A DNA stretch of 45,051 nt from positions 1 to 45,051 of the forward strand of contig JADRCO010000184.1 in NCBI GenBank assembly GCA_021464525.1, written 5' to 3'. The notes under the pieces were generated by a model. The model was not told where the DNA came from and did not search any database. It saw nothing but the letters and a program-made list of their open reading frames with translations. The DNA comes from Rhizophagus sp. LPA8_4_AMF (lineage: Eukaryota > Glomeromycota > Glomeromycetes > Glomerales > Glomeraceae). Within the stretch, counting starts at the first letter, position 1. Each line of letters starts with the position of its first letter. This document shows, piece after piece, positions 20,951 to 33,076 of this stretch. The translations under genes and the position numbers were made by a program.

Positions 20951-23900
20951 ATGTCAAATAACTCAGAAATAAATTTGTCAACCGATGCGAAATTAAATTT
21001 ATCAACCAATGCGAAAATAAATTTGTCAGCCGATGCGAAAATAAAATATTCAAATGGAATAGGAAAAAAAGACTCAAAGTTATATGAAACGATAAAAAAA
21101 GAAACAAATGATATATTCAATAGTTGGTTAAAAAACAATGAAGATGTCCAATATTTTGAATATTCGAACTTTAGGAATCTAAAGCCAATAGGAAAAGGTT
21201 CATATGGAAGCGTACTCCGTGCTAATTTGAAAAATGTTTCCGGCTTTTATGCTTTGAAATCATTTAATAACGACGAGACGACTCTTCAACAAATTATCAA
21301 TGAGGTGGGTAAATTAATTATTTAATCGACCAATAGTCGTCATATATCATAGGGTTTCACGTGACATATTATTATATAAGAAATGCTCTTCATTTCCTAT
21401 GATTCAATAAATTTCATAAAAATGTAAAAAGTTAATTTTATGATGTTATTTTTAATTTATTTTATTAGCTAGATTTATATCGGACTGTTGGACGGCATGA
21501 GAATATTTTACAATTGTTTGGAGTGGCAAAAATCGAAACTGGTATAGTTTAAAATAATCATTTATTACTTTAACTTTTATTTAACAATTACATTATTTTT
21601 ATAGACGTAGTTTATCAAATGAGTGAATACTGTTTAGTTCTGGAATATGCTCACAGTGGCACATTAAATACTTATTTAAAAAAGCATTTTGTTGAACTTA
21701 CATGGAATAATAAACTAGGCTTAGCTTTACAGTTGACAAGCGCCGTATCATATTTACATGATAAGAATATTATTCATTGTGATCTGGTAATAATTTGTTT
21801 TTACGTGATATTGAAAATTCATTTTATTAATCAAATTCATTTTATTAATCAAAATTTTTTTTTTAAAAAAAAAAAAAATAACAAAAACAACTAAATAAAT
21901 AAATGATAGCATGCTAAAAATATACTTATAAGTAAGAACGGTATTAAACTGGCAGATTTTGGATTATCAAAGAAAATTGCTGAACGATCAAGTAATACAT
22001 CAAAAATTCTTGGCGTTATACCTTATGTCGATCCAAAATCTTTTAATAATGATAACTATTTGCTAAGTAAGAAATCTGACGTATATAGTATTGGAGTGCT
22101 TTTATGGCAAATATCAAGTGGGCGCGAACCATTTAAAGACAAGGGTTTTGATTATGATTTAAGATTAGTCATTTCTATAAATGATGGTCTAAGAGAAAAA
22201 ATTATTGACAGAACTCCCGTTGAGTATTCTAAGTTATATACGGGTAAATACATTATTCTTTACATATAATTAAAAGATCTCGCATCACATATATTAATTT
22301 TATTTTATATTATTATTCAATTAGAATGTTGGAAAGATGAACCAGATGAACGCCCAGATATAAAACAAGTCGTTTCAATTCTTGAAACAATAATTTTTGA
22401 GAATAATTCATTAGAAAATATAAATAATGATAGTTTAATATCATTAAATACATCGTCAAATGATGAAAATGAATCTTTTATAATAGAGTTTGAAAGTGAT
22501 TTGATGTCCATTGATCAAATTGTTGACGAATTAATTGAATACATTATCAATAAACGTGATTTAGGATTTACATTTGATCAAATTCAACAACTTATTAATC
22601 AACGAACATTACAATTGAATAAAACTTCAAAAAATCTTATCAATTGGTTATTAAATAATCAAAATAAAGCACAATATATATGGTTTTTGGGATTTTTTTA
22701 TTATTACAATATTGATACAGAAGATACGGAAGAAAATAGTAGTAAAGCATTTAAATTATTTTCAAGAGCGTCAGAGGATAACTTTTCATTAGCTCAAACA
22801 TATCTTGGCAAATGTTACAATGATGGAGAAGAAACAGAACAGAATAAATATTTGGCATTCACATGGTATCAAAAATCTGTAGAAAATGGAAGTATTTTGG
22901 GACAATTTTATCTAGGATATTGTTATGAATTTGGTATTGGAACTAAAAAAAGTGAGAGTAAATCAGTATATTGGTATCAAAAAGCAGCCAATAATGGAAA
23001 TATAACTGCAAAACTCTATCTTGCAAATTGTTATAGATTTGGGAAAGGAGTTAAAAAAGATGAAGTTAAAGCTTTTAACTATTATAAGTCCTTGGCTAAG
23101 CAAAAAATTGCTGATGCTCAACAACAACTTGGAAATTATTTGTATAATGGAATTGGAACTGAAATAGATAAAGAGAAGGCATTTTACTGGTATAAAAAGG
23201 CAATAACTAATGGAAATGTAATCGCAAAAGAAATAATTAAGAAGTATTATAACATAAAACTTAAGAAAAATAATTTTTCATTAAATTACATAATTTTATT
23301 TTTTAAAAGTTTACACCAACTTGGATTGTATTGTATTGGAAAAATATTATTAATGGATACAAATTTTAGGAAATCATTTAATTATTTTCAAAAAGCTGCA
23401 GAAAAGGATAATAAATTTGCACAATATATTTTGGGTGATTTTTACAAAAATGGTAATTATGTAAAAAAGAATATAAGAAAAGCTTTTGAATTATATCAAA
23501 AATCAGCTAAACAAGGATATAAATATGCGCAATTTCAACTTGGGTATTATTATGATAATGGAATTGGAATTGACATAAATAGAGTAAATGCATTTGAGTT
23601 GTACAAATTAGCGGCAGAAAAAGGCCATAATATTGCACAAAATAATCTTGGCATGTTATATTTAAGAGGTGAAGGAACTGAAAAAGATTTGAATACAGCC
23701 GTTTATTGGTTTCAGAAAGCAGCAAAAAATGATGAAAGTTATGCACAGAATAACTTGGGTTTATGTTATGAATTAGGATTAGGTATTAATAAAGATGAAG
23801 TTAAAGCTTTAAAATATTATGAGAAATCAGCTGAAAATGGAAATATAAACGCAAAATTTCAACTTGGTTATTGTTATGTAAGTGGGATTGGAACCAAAGT

Positions 23901-24426
23901 TAATAAAAAAAGGGGGTTTGAATTGTATGATGAGGCAGCTGGAAACAATAAAAATAATATTCTATTTATAAATAATGAAAAAATTGATAATGATTTAGAT
24001 AAAATTAATCATTGGTATAAAAAAGCAGCAGAAAATGACAGTAGTGCATTATATGATCTAGGTATGTGTTATGAAATTGGAAAAGGTGTATATCAAAATG
24101 AAATTAGGGCATTTGAATTTTATAAAAAATCGGCTCATCAAGGATTTAATGATGCTCAATGTAAACTTGGATATTGTTATGATCATGGGATTGGAGTTGA
24201 CATTAATAAGGAAAAGGCATTGGAATTTTATAAATTAGCAGCAGAAAAAAAGAATTGTGAAGCACAAAAGAGTCTTGCACTTTTATATGAACTAGGCGAA
24301 GGAACCAAAAAGAGTATAGAAGAGGCAGTTTATTGGTATAAAAAAGCAGCAAATAATGGGTGTCCAGAGTCTAAAGAAAGGTTGAATATTCTTTTGAAAA
24401 CAGAAAATCTCTCATTAGAGTCATAA
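20951..24426 (+). CDS. TKL kinase with long C-terminal Sel1-repeat solenoid
   Basis: Five exons: 20951-21304, 21469-21541, 21605-21786, 21910-22243, 22325-24426; 1014 aa, in phase. The N-terminus holds three 8-residue repeats ([24 protein letters not shown]), encoded by a 24-bp minisatellite. The kinase domain (about 65-335) has [15 protein letters not shown] (200-202) for HRD and DFG (219-221). The core catalytic aspartates remain, so it may be active. After a short acidic linker, the last large exon encodes about 13-15 Sel1 repeats (from about residue 432) of the type [14 protein letters not shown] followed by [12 protein letters not shown]; those near 640 and 860 are degenerate. Sel1 arrays form alpha-alpha superhelices that bind partner proteins, so this may be a kinase with its own scaffold. 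The first donor site reads GTGGGT, less usual than GTAAGT. Substrates unknown. Confidence 0.88.
20975..21046 (+). repeat. 24-bp coding minisatellite, three copies
   Basis: Three near-identical 24-bp units (consensus like AAATTTGTCAACCGATGCGA) encode an 8-residue repeat at the N-terminus of the Sel1 kinase. The kinase gene at 13918 has a single related stretch (EINLSTGA), so the expansion occurred in this gene. Confidence 0.7.
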
Positions 24427-26275
24427 ATTTATTTTAAGCCAATTGTAATGAAAAAGTGATGAAATGGTTTAGTTATAATTATATATTTTTTTGAATTCTA
24501 ACATATAGTAAAATATAGAAAACTTAGACAGTCAAAGCAAATGATATTGGAATTTGTGATTCGGCAGTCCATAATTTATATCTTTATTATTACCGGATTG
24601 CGTGAAATTAGGGCTGGAGTGACAAACGTACTAAATGTTCTGGGAACTTAGAATTTAACGACGTAAAATTCAGTTACGAAATGGACTAACATATCCATAG
24701 AAAATTCTTATCTATGTATATTTTTGTATTTTTATTTTATATATTATGTGTAAATAAATATTTTTAGGGTTTTGTGTGCTATTTACCATTGTATCTATTA
24801 TCTATACATTTGTGATCATGTTAACAAAATTTTTACAACTAAAATTCTGGGTCGTTGATAATATGATTGTTAAAAAAATAAACGTGTAGTACAAATTTAA
24901 TTTTGTTGTGTCATTTGATTATGTGTTGTCATGTGATTTAAATCGAAGTGATAAACATCACAGCAGTAGCTTCTTAATATGAACTATATAAACTATGCTC
25001 TTTTACTTGATGATTAAAAAATTCTCGATATAATTCTCTTTTAAAAGCTATGTAAATTGTTTGTTTAGACTACAACTTAAATTTTTGAATCATCAAATAA
25101 TAGATCATAGGCTAATAATAATTACAAATAAATTAAAAAATAAAATAATTTTTCAAGTTGATTGCAAGTCGAATATACTAACTAGTGATAATCGGTGGAC
25201 AGCAACAAACAATTCTTCATGTAAGAATTTTTTCAGAAATTCATAGCGCAGCAACTGATTTATAAAATGTAGTTATAATGTTATATAAATGGTTCATTCG
25301 GTTTGAGATGATTTCAGCCAGAGTTAAACTATAGTGCCAGCCAAGAAAACAAATCAAATTTTGGATTAGATCGTACCCCTATCCATAGAGATGAGAAAGT
25401 GACGAGGTGACGAGGACGACTCTGTCGGCTCTGCTCCAGTTCTTCGAGCCGGGCCGATAAAACCGGGTTCGACATTATAAATTAATAATTTATTAATCAA
25501 ATTACTGTATTAAAATAAATATATTACATGTATACAAGAATATATAGAACCAAATTTTAATAAACCAATTTTTTTTTATTAATATTTTAAATTGTTCGTC
25601 GTTATTATTATTATTGCTATTATTGTCATTATTAGTCCGAAGTGTAAATAACATTTCATTTTATAGTAATAAATTAATATGAATAATGACGTGTTCGTCC
25701 AAAGACATTACCATAGTACAGAAAAATTATCTCATCGTTAAATGTCTAAAAGACTTTTATTGTAAATAAAGATCTATTAAAAAAAAATAAAATAGCGCAA
25801 TATTATGATTAATTTGCACACGTTTAAAAGTTTATTTAATTAGTTTTGACATCTTATTGTTTTTTAATACGACGGAGTTTAAAAATGACATCTTATTAAA
25901 GTTAGTTTGTATTAACGACATAAACGTATTATTAATTGGAGAACGATACAATACGTAAAGAAACAAAATTTTTGTTAGACAGATCGTGTATAACATTTAT
26001 ATATTAGAAAATTTCATTGGAAAAATAAAAATTTTAAGGACGTCGGCAATTCTGCATTATTATTATACATATAAAACATTTATTTAAATAATAATTATAA
26101 TAATTAATTTAATAAGTTATATTGATCAAACAATAAGAGATTTAAAACAAAATTATTAGTCAAATTTTGAGCTTTTTCATTCATAATTATTGGTATTGGT
26201 GCTTGAGGAATTACGTTTAATTGATATACTGTATGTGATGTACGTTAGTAATGAGATGTATAATAGATTTTGAAA
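24427..26275. other. Gene-free intergenic region
   Basis: AT-rich throughout. One GC-richer patch (about 25385-25475, with GACGAGG and CCGGG motifs) does not fold into a recognisable tRNA or other RNA by eye. Confidence 0.4.
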
Positions 26276-26460
26276 CGGCAATTAGAAAACATGTCATGTA
26301 CGCTGACCCTTGTGTGTAGCGTACGGTGCTTTTTTGCGACGTACGTATGGTTGCACTGAGTGTATTGTACGTACATACATGGCAAATAAATAATATCAGA
26401 TATATTAAATCAAAATGTACGTACGTATGAAAGAAATAAGGTAACTATGCAACACTTCTT
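26276..26460. repeat. Direct repeat copy 1 flanking the large palindrome
   Basis: This 185-bp block beginning CGGCAATTAGAAAACATGTC is repeated almost identically at 26864-27043, which is the spacer of the palindrome. It carries several GTACGTAC-type self-complementary motifs. Confidence 0.8.
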
Positions 26461-26461
26461 A

Positions 26462-27439
26462 ACGATTATATAGAAAAGATGTTATGTATAAACACCTATG
26501 TATGTAGTGTATAGTGATGTGCACTATACGTTGATTTTGTGATTGTACAACATGACAAACATATTTTTGTACGTACGTATATTAACCATATGTATAAGTG
26601 TATAACGATACAACACGGCCATGATTCCCATCAAAAATGTCACGAAATGGCCGGCATTACAGATTTTGCTGGCATTAAGTGTGGCGCACATGTGACATAT
26701 GGCAAGTGACGAATAGATTTTTCACTACTGAGAAAATTTTAAGTTCCCAGAATATTTAGTGAAAAAACGAAAAGTGGAGGGCGTGATACCGGTGATAAAA
26801 AATATCACGTGATTTTTCGGGACATTTTTTGATGGGTACGCAGTGGAAATCATGGTTAAGAAGCGGCAATTAGAAAACATGTCATGTACGCTGACCCTTG
26901 TGTGTAGCGTACGGTGCTTTTTTGCGACGTACGTATGGTTGCACTGAGTGTACTGTACGTACATACATGGCAAATAAATAATATATTAACTCAAAACGTA
27001 CGTACGTATGAAAAAAATAAGGCAACTATGCAACACTTCGTAACCATGATTTCCACTGCGTACCATCAAAAAATGTCCGAAAAATCACGTGATGTTTTTA
27101 TCACCGGCATCACGCCCTCCACTTTTCGTTTTTTCACTAAATATTCTGGGAACTTAAAATTTTCTCAGTAGTGAAAAATCTATTCGTCACTTGCCATATG
27201 TCACATGTGCGCCACACTTAATGCCAGCAAAATCTGTAATGCCGGCCATTTCGTGACATTTTTGATGGGAATCATGGCCGTGTTGTATCGTTATACACTT
27301 ATACATATGGTTAATATACGTACGTACAAAAATATGTTTGTCATGTTGTACAATCACAAAATCAACGTATAGTGCACATCACTATACACTACATACTGTA
27401 CATAGGTGTCTATATATAACATCTTTTCTATATAATCAT
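26462..27439. repeat. Large palindrome: 400-bp inverted arms with 172-bp spacer
   Basis: The left arm 26462-26863 is nearly identical to the reverse complement of 27036-27439. The spacer 26864-27035 is the second copy of the block at 26276. Inside the arms, the inverted sequence around 26620-26650 and 27250-27285 (GATTCCCATCAAAAATGTCA and its complement) has the form of a transposon end, so a foldback element may be nested in another. Identical frames on opposite strands (26725-26973 and 26914-27171) are by-products and not genes. Confidence 0.85.
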
Positions 27440-27574
27440 TTTGAAATAGTGTATATAGGCGTGTAACGAATGATACAACTTGAACCAAATAAAAACACTT
27501 GGAAAAAAAAATAAAATAAAATTTTAATAATTGGTTTGATAACGATAAAAAATTAATGCAAAAATAATGTATAC

Positions 27575-28880
27575 CTGAATAAATATTGCAGAAATATCTT
27601 TAATGAAAATATTAGTGAACCTCCCAAAAGTAAACTTTCTTCTGCTGCATGAGATAATTTAGCATTAAAATTAACGTCAACATTTCGAGTTATATGACCA
27701 CAATAATTAATACTTGGAATTCTAATTCGTAACTTTGATCCAAGCAATTCTAAATGTGAAGTATCAACTCCTGCCAGTATCGTGAATATTATTACAATTA
27801 TTTGATTATCTTTATAATCTTTTAACCATGTTGAAATTTTTCGATATTTCTTCGGCTGACCTTTTTCTATCTGTTTTTTAGCTTCCTCTTCGCATGTCTC
27901 TTTAAATTTTATAAATACACAACTCCATCTCTTAACTTCTTCCCATCTACTACTCCTTCTATTTCTTTCTTCCCCTTTTTCTTCATCTTTTATACCCCTT
28001 TTCACTTCCATTGTATTATTATCCTTTTTCGCTTTCGTCGTATCATTACCATTTTCTTCATCTTTTTTCACTTTCGTTATATATTATCCTTTTCTAATTC
28101 TTCTGTAAATTCTATATGGTCATTTAATTCTTCTTTTTCTTCTTTCAATTCTTTATTGCTAATTTTTTCTAATTCTATTTTAAGTTTTTCTAATTGACTA
28201 GTAAGTTCATTTTGGCTTGTACAGTAGGTTCTTTTTCTTTTAATCCATTCATAAGGTCTACAGCTTTATATAATAGGCCTCTAAACTCTACAACTACTTT
28301 TAATCCTTTCATAATTTCATTTAATTCATTTCTGTCAATCTCTTCCATAAATTTGGTAACTTTCTCTTTGTAAACTTCTTTCGATTCTTTCGATTCTTCA
28401 GGGTTAATTATATTCAATTCTAATAATTCGTCAAGTTCATTCAAATTGAGCCAAACTTCTATTAACTCTTCTGTAAAATCTTCAACTTGCGTTAACTCTT
28501 CTATAAGATTATTAATTCCTTCCAATTTTTCTTTGATGGTTTTTACATCAACTTTTGGATCTTTTAATTTTTCTATAAGTTCATTAAATTCTTTCGTGAG
28601 TACGCTAACTTCTGTAAATTCTCTTTTAACATTTACTAATTCTTTTCTAGTTTCTCTTAATACTTTCATAAGTTTCTTAACTTTTTCTTCACTGTTCGTC
28701 AACTTTATTTGTAATGTTTTTTTCTGGATCATCCTTTACTGTAGAATTTTTGCCCTCTTTTACTAAGTCATTTTAAGTCCTCTAATGTTATCCAATAATT
28801 TACTCAAGTCATTTCTCATAAGTTCATCATTTACAACTTTAATTGCAAATCCTAAATTTACGATAAACGGGAAATGTCAC
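27575..28880 (-). pseudogene. Coiled-coil protein with C-terminal hydrophobic segment, broken
   Basis: Minus-strand coding sequence is spread over shifting frames. From the 5' side: FAIKVVNDELMRNDLSKLL near 28840, a long charged coiled coil (28190-28732, with LTKEFNELIEKLKDPKVDV), a further coiled-coil stretch in another frame (SQLEKLKIELEKISNKELKE, about 28085-28210), then a segment (27553-28071) with WLKDYKDNQIIVIIFTILAG, a likely membrane or hydrophobic helix. Near 27600 the frame shifts again to NIFIKDISAIFIQ before a GT donor at about 27575. This resembles a lineage-specific glomeromycete family known to me only as hypothetical proteins. At least three frameshifts make it a pseudogene. 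Confidence 0.55.
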
Positions 28881-29180
28881 AAAGAAAGACTCGAAGAGTT
28901 CAAATAAAGAAAGAAAGTGAAGAGAATAAAATCAGTATTTGAAAGAGTAATAAATTTATATTTCTTTTTATTTCTTTTACTTTTGGTTTTTTTTTACCTC
29001 GTAGTAAAAATATTTTTCAACACTTTCCGCATCTATGCTAGTAAAAAGGATTGTCGTCACGAATTTTTCAATAGCGTTGCCACATGTATAAATTGCAAAT
29101 GCTTCGTACTAAACAAAAAAAAAGGAAAAAGTTAGAAAAAAAATTAATTTTTCATTTTTGTCAGTATTCAAATTAAAAAA
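28881..29180. other. Region between two broken genes
   Basis: Probably the former promoter of the coiled-coil gene on the minus strand, with TTTCTTT tracts on that strand. No intact gene. Confidence 0.3.
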
Positions 29181-31712
29181 AATCTTTAAATAATATATTA
29201 ATATTAAATGAATATTCAACCAATAGGCAATTAACAATAATACCGACATTAATGCAATTTTCCAATCAAATTTTCTTCTATCCACCTGGCTATTTTTATA
29301 AAAGAAAAAAAAAATTATTTAGTTATTTGAGATGAAATCCTTTATCCGAAAGAAAAAGGATTCTTACGTATGGTTTCATATCCATATTCTTCATCTAAAT
29401 AATTTGTATACTCTCCAGAACCAATAACAGTAATAAGTTTATTCTTTAATAAAGTATCTAAATTACTAGCGACAAAATTAACAGATCTTTCAGTTTTATT
29501 CTTAGCTCTTTTAACATTAATAGATAAAATATATTGTTCGGATGAAGCTGAAGTATCAATTTCATGTCTTTCATTTGTAAGTTATTCGTTCCGGATCAAC
29601 AGGGATTGCTTTGGCCAATTCTCGTGTTAAATTATCAAAAAATTCTTTAACTTTAATTTTGTCATATTTAAAACTTTTAAAGTAAGCGGTCCCCTCTGCA
29701 GTCAATCGAACTTTTCCGTCAATACTAGATGCGTTTACTAAACTTTCATACGAACTTTTTGTAATTTCTTGTGGAACTATTATGAAAAAAAAAGAATTTT
29801 ATTTTATGTATATATATGTAATATTATTTACATTTTAAATATTTTAAATAAGATAAAACACTTACTTGTCATAAAATTCCAAGCATTGTCTTGCATACCA
29901 ATGATAGGTTCTTGATACTCTCTACTCTTTACAAAACCATCATCAATTAAAACATAATAGTTTGCATCAGGTTGATTAAAAGTACTATCAATCACTGTGA
30001 TTTCAACGGTATAGTCATCAATAGATCTTACAAATTCTCCATTATTGTGGCTTACAGAAGTAATTTGACGTACAATACCACCATCTTGTAAAATTATAAT
30101 GTTACGATAAGGTGATAAATCAACTTTATTTAAAATTGAATTGTAAGAGATTTAATTTCAGATGTATCTATAATATCACTAATGTTCGGAGTAGTGCTGA
30201 GGATATGTAAATTTCCATAACCATGATCTAATAATATTTAAAATTTTATACAAGTTAAAAAAAAAATTTAAATAAATGTTTTTTTTCTCGTTTGTATCAA
30301 CTTACCATGCGCGCCCTCGATCTTGTACAAATCAGTGGTGGTCAAACTTCAAGATTGTCCAGATTCCGGTTGAGGAATTGCGAGAGTATTATTACAATAT
30401 CCCCACCAAAATTTGTTTCAGTAGGATATGGTATATTCCAATTATAATGATTACCATGGTTAACCATAAAGATGAAGTTTAGTCATATCATTGGAAATGG
30501 TTCTGTTTTATATAGGAGATAATCTAATGATAGAATGGCAAAATCAGCAAGATCGGCAGGGTTTTGAAAAATCGTAATATTATATGCAGTTCCCGTTGAA
30601 AGAAGATCAATTTTAATAAACGTATTTTGATTTGTCGCTGGTAAAGTTCTTAAAACTACTATACAAGTTTGTCCAAATCCTACTTTAGTAAAATCACAAT
30701 CAAGTAAAATAATATCTGATACTGGATTTGAAGTTTGATAGAGAACAAATGGTCCTTGCTCCTTCGGATTTCCATTTTCTAAAAAAAAACCTCGAATCGC
30801 CATATATGGAGTTAAGGGGATTTCTGTTGACGGCGTATAATCAGGATAAATAATCGCGTATCCTCCGTCCATTGTTGCAACTGTATCGATTGGAATAGCC
30901 GTATAATTCATGTACGTTTCTGCAAGAGATTGAATTTCTCCATTTTCATTTCTTATAAAAGAATAAATATTTATATTAAATTATACATTTTAAAAAATTA
31001 ATTTTCGTAATTTAAAATATATTACTTACACTTTGAATTGTTGCAAGATCATATAATTAGCATTAGTTATGGGCGCAATACGAAGAAATCCATTATCTCT
31101 ATGGACATTTAGTGTAATAGAACCTTGGGCGTGCAACCATTCGTTAGTAGCAGTATTAACAAAGGATGCACCTAACTTAATTTTATTATAAAAGAAGCGG
31201 AATAATAATCTTTATTATTTATGTTCATACCAAATATATATAAAGTTAATTTATATTTACATATATACCTTTTAATTACTCCATCTAAGTCGATAATCAT
31301 TCCCCAATCATTATAAGTGAAAGGATTGTTTACATCTTCAGCTTCCGCGTAAGTTAAAAACAAAAAATTTTTTTTTACGGGATAAAATCTGATAGGGTTA
31401 GCGTTTGGAAGAAGACAAAAATTGAATGGTTGTATATTTAATGTATCTGCTGAAAGATCAAATCCTTTAACAGTTCCATTTGGATAAATAGTACGAATTG
31501 AAAAGTATTCTTCTACACAAGTTCTGGGAGGAGCTGTATAGTTCAAACGAATTATTCGAACGACTATTGTGCCGTCATCATAATAATTTGTATTTAACAC
31601 GCGAGGTGTTTTAGCGGTTTTCAGATTGTGGTTCTTCAATTGTAATGGACGATTTTACTGGTAATATCGCTAGTAAAATAATCGATAAAAGAAAAATAAA
31701 GTATAATCTCAT
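29180..31712 (-). pseudogene. Secreted or membrane-anchored protein of a fungal hypothetical family, broken
   Basis: The reading starts at 31712 with a signal peptide (MRLYFIFLLSIILLAILPVK), runs into TAA at 31611 and resumes one frame over (31639-31172, NTNYYDDGTIVVRIIRLNYT). Later coding pieces follow with apparently intact splice sites: about 31170-31030, 30955-30483 (containing MNYTAIPIDTVATMDGGYAI), 30343-30200 (GYGNLHILSTTPNISDII), 30130-29870 (FRNIIILQDGGIVRQITSV-like region), 29785-29370 (KVKEFFDNLTRELAKAIPVD), and a C-terminal segment near 29290-29200 with a hydrophobic stretch (WKIALMSVLLLIAYWL). Disruptions: frameshift near 31620, stop at 30483, TGA near 30343, frameshift near 30140, frameshift near 29585. 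I recognise the family only as glomeromycete hypothetical proteins. Exon limits are approximate. Confidence 0.65.
31611..31712 (-). pseudogene. Signal-peptide exon of the broken secreted protein
   Basis: A 33-codon frame encodes a basic N-terminus (MR) followed by a hydrophobic core of about 17 residues and a small-residue cleavage region (PVKSS). It ends in TAA where a one-base shift separates it from the body of the protein. It shows that the ancestral product entered the secretory pathway. Confidence 0.65.
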
Positions 31713-32571
31713 TTTGAAAAAGTTGTATTTACGAATTTTTTTTTTTAAAAAAAAAAAAATACTAAAAAGAAAAGAAGCCCATCTTAAAAAATGGATTATC
31801 CCTGAAATTTTTAGGATATATGATTTTTTTGGATTTTGATTAAAAAAAGAAAGTTATTACATTCTTTATTTCCTTTTTCGTTCGTTTACTACGCAACTAA
31901 CTTGTTATTTTATTATTTTGTAACAATGTAGTTAATATTATTGAAGTTTTTTTCAACCAGTACTCCGAAATTTTTCGTAGAGTTTAACCTATTTTAGATA
32001 TTTCAACCTGATTTTCTTTGTTTTACAATACATATTCCACTCATTCAAAAACTTCAAAATATATATTTCGATTCCTTATTAGTAGTTATTATGGAGGTGA
32101 AAGTGTAATAAAAAAGTGATTTAAAAAATTTAAAAGAGTTAGATTCCGTTTTATGCATAAAAAAAATGAAAATGAAAAAAATTTCATTTAAAATAAACAA
32201 ATAAGTTTAGTGACGTTAATTATTTATTCTTCAGAGTTTATTCCTGAAAATTCTCGCAAAATGATTTATTAATAATGTGCAGCAAAAAAAAATTTTAAAT
32301 GGACTTCGGACTTAATAACGGTTTCCGTTTCCTAGTTTACATCATTTATTGTAGCAGGCGTCTACAAGTTTCGTAATGTTCACGTGACATCATTAATAAT
32401 TACTATTTGAATCTTAGTTGATCCATTAAAAAATGAACAGGACCAGTTCTTGAACCGATTCTCAATGAAAGCGACATTCGGCTCTGGAGCCGACTCCACG
32501 GAACTTTTCCATCCTTTACCTACCTGTACCATTTTTTTTTTATTTTACCAACACGAAAATTACCTGACTTG
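31713..32571. other. Gene-free AT-rich stretch
   Basis: No supported gene. Homopolymer runs occur at about 31739-31760. The upstream region of the broken secreted-protein gene is included. Confidence 0.35.
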
Positions 32572-32610
32572 CCATTTCATCCATTTCATCCATTTCATCC
32601 ATTTCATCGA
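32572..32610. repeat. 9-bp microsatellite, four copies
   Basis: CATTTCATC is repeated about four times in tandem. It lies in non-coding DNA; the frame running through it (32450-32731) has no other coding features. Confidence 0.8.
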
Positions 32611-32927
32611 AAATCATTTAAATTCTTCACCAGTTAACTGCACACTGCGTCTTAATTCCAAATTATCTGCTGTTAAAGAAAATTATAGACCTATTTACTT
32701 CAAATCGCATAATAAAATTAAAAAAAATTAGTAATATGGTTTCACATGATAAATAGTTATTACTTATTCGGTGCCGGCAAACCTTTTTTTTAGTGATTAG
32801 AAAGTGATAAATACAAGATATAAATATTTTTTTAATTATTAAAAAATAAAGATATTTTCAAAAAAACCTTAATGAAAGGCAAAATTTCATGATCATGCCG
32901 ATACTACTGTATGCTGGTCATGTCGCT
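32611..32927. other. Gene-free AT-rich stretch
   Basis: Nothing recognisable between the microsatellite and the hairpin at 32928. Confidence 0.35.
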
Positions 32928-33076
32928 GTTGTAGACCAAACGTGCATTTGTCCCAAACCTGCACATCGGCCTAGATTAGAAGCCCATTTTAATAATGCCT
33001 TAAGACTGTACCAGCGACGATCTTCTAATTTAGGCCGATGTGCAGGTTTGGGACAAATGCACGTTTGGTCTACAAC
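32928..33076. repeat. GC-richer 55-bp inverted repeat with 39-bp loop
   Basis: Bases 32928-32982 and 33022-33076 are inverted copies that match at 54 of 55 positions (start GTTGTAGACCAAACGTGCAT). The stem is near 48% GC, well above its surroundings, and would form a very stable hairpin if transcribed. The flanks share TCGCT (32923-32927 and 33078-33082), possibly a target duplication. It may be a small foldback transposon or a hairpin RNA source. Frames on both strands across it are mirror artefacts. Confidence 0.75.

Noticed and set aside
22317..23746. Minus-strand frames opposite the Sel1 kinase exon
   Set aside because: Antisense shadows of a clear coding exon.
25385..25475. GC-richer patch considered as a tRNA or other RNA gene
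   Set aside because: No cloverleaf with matched acceptor and T arms could be drawn; GGGTTCGAC alone is not enough.
26725..27171. Two nearly identical small proteins on opposite strands
   Set aside because: They are the same DNA read from the two arms of a palindrome; no coding features.
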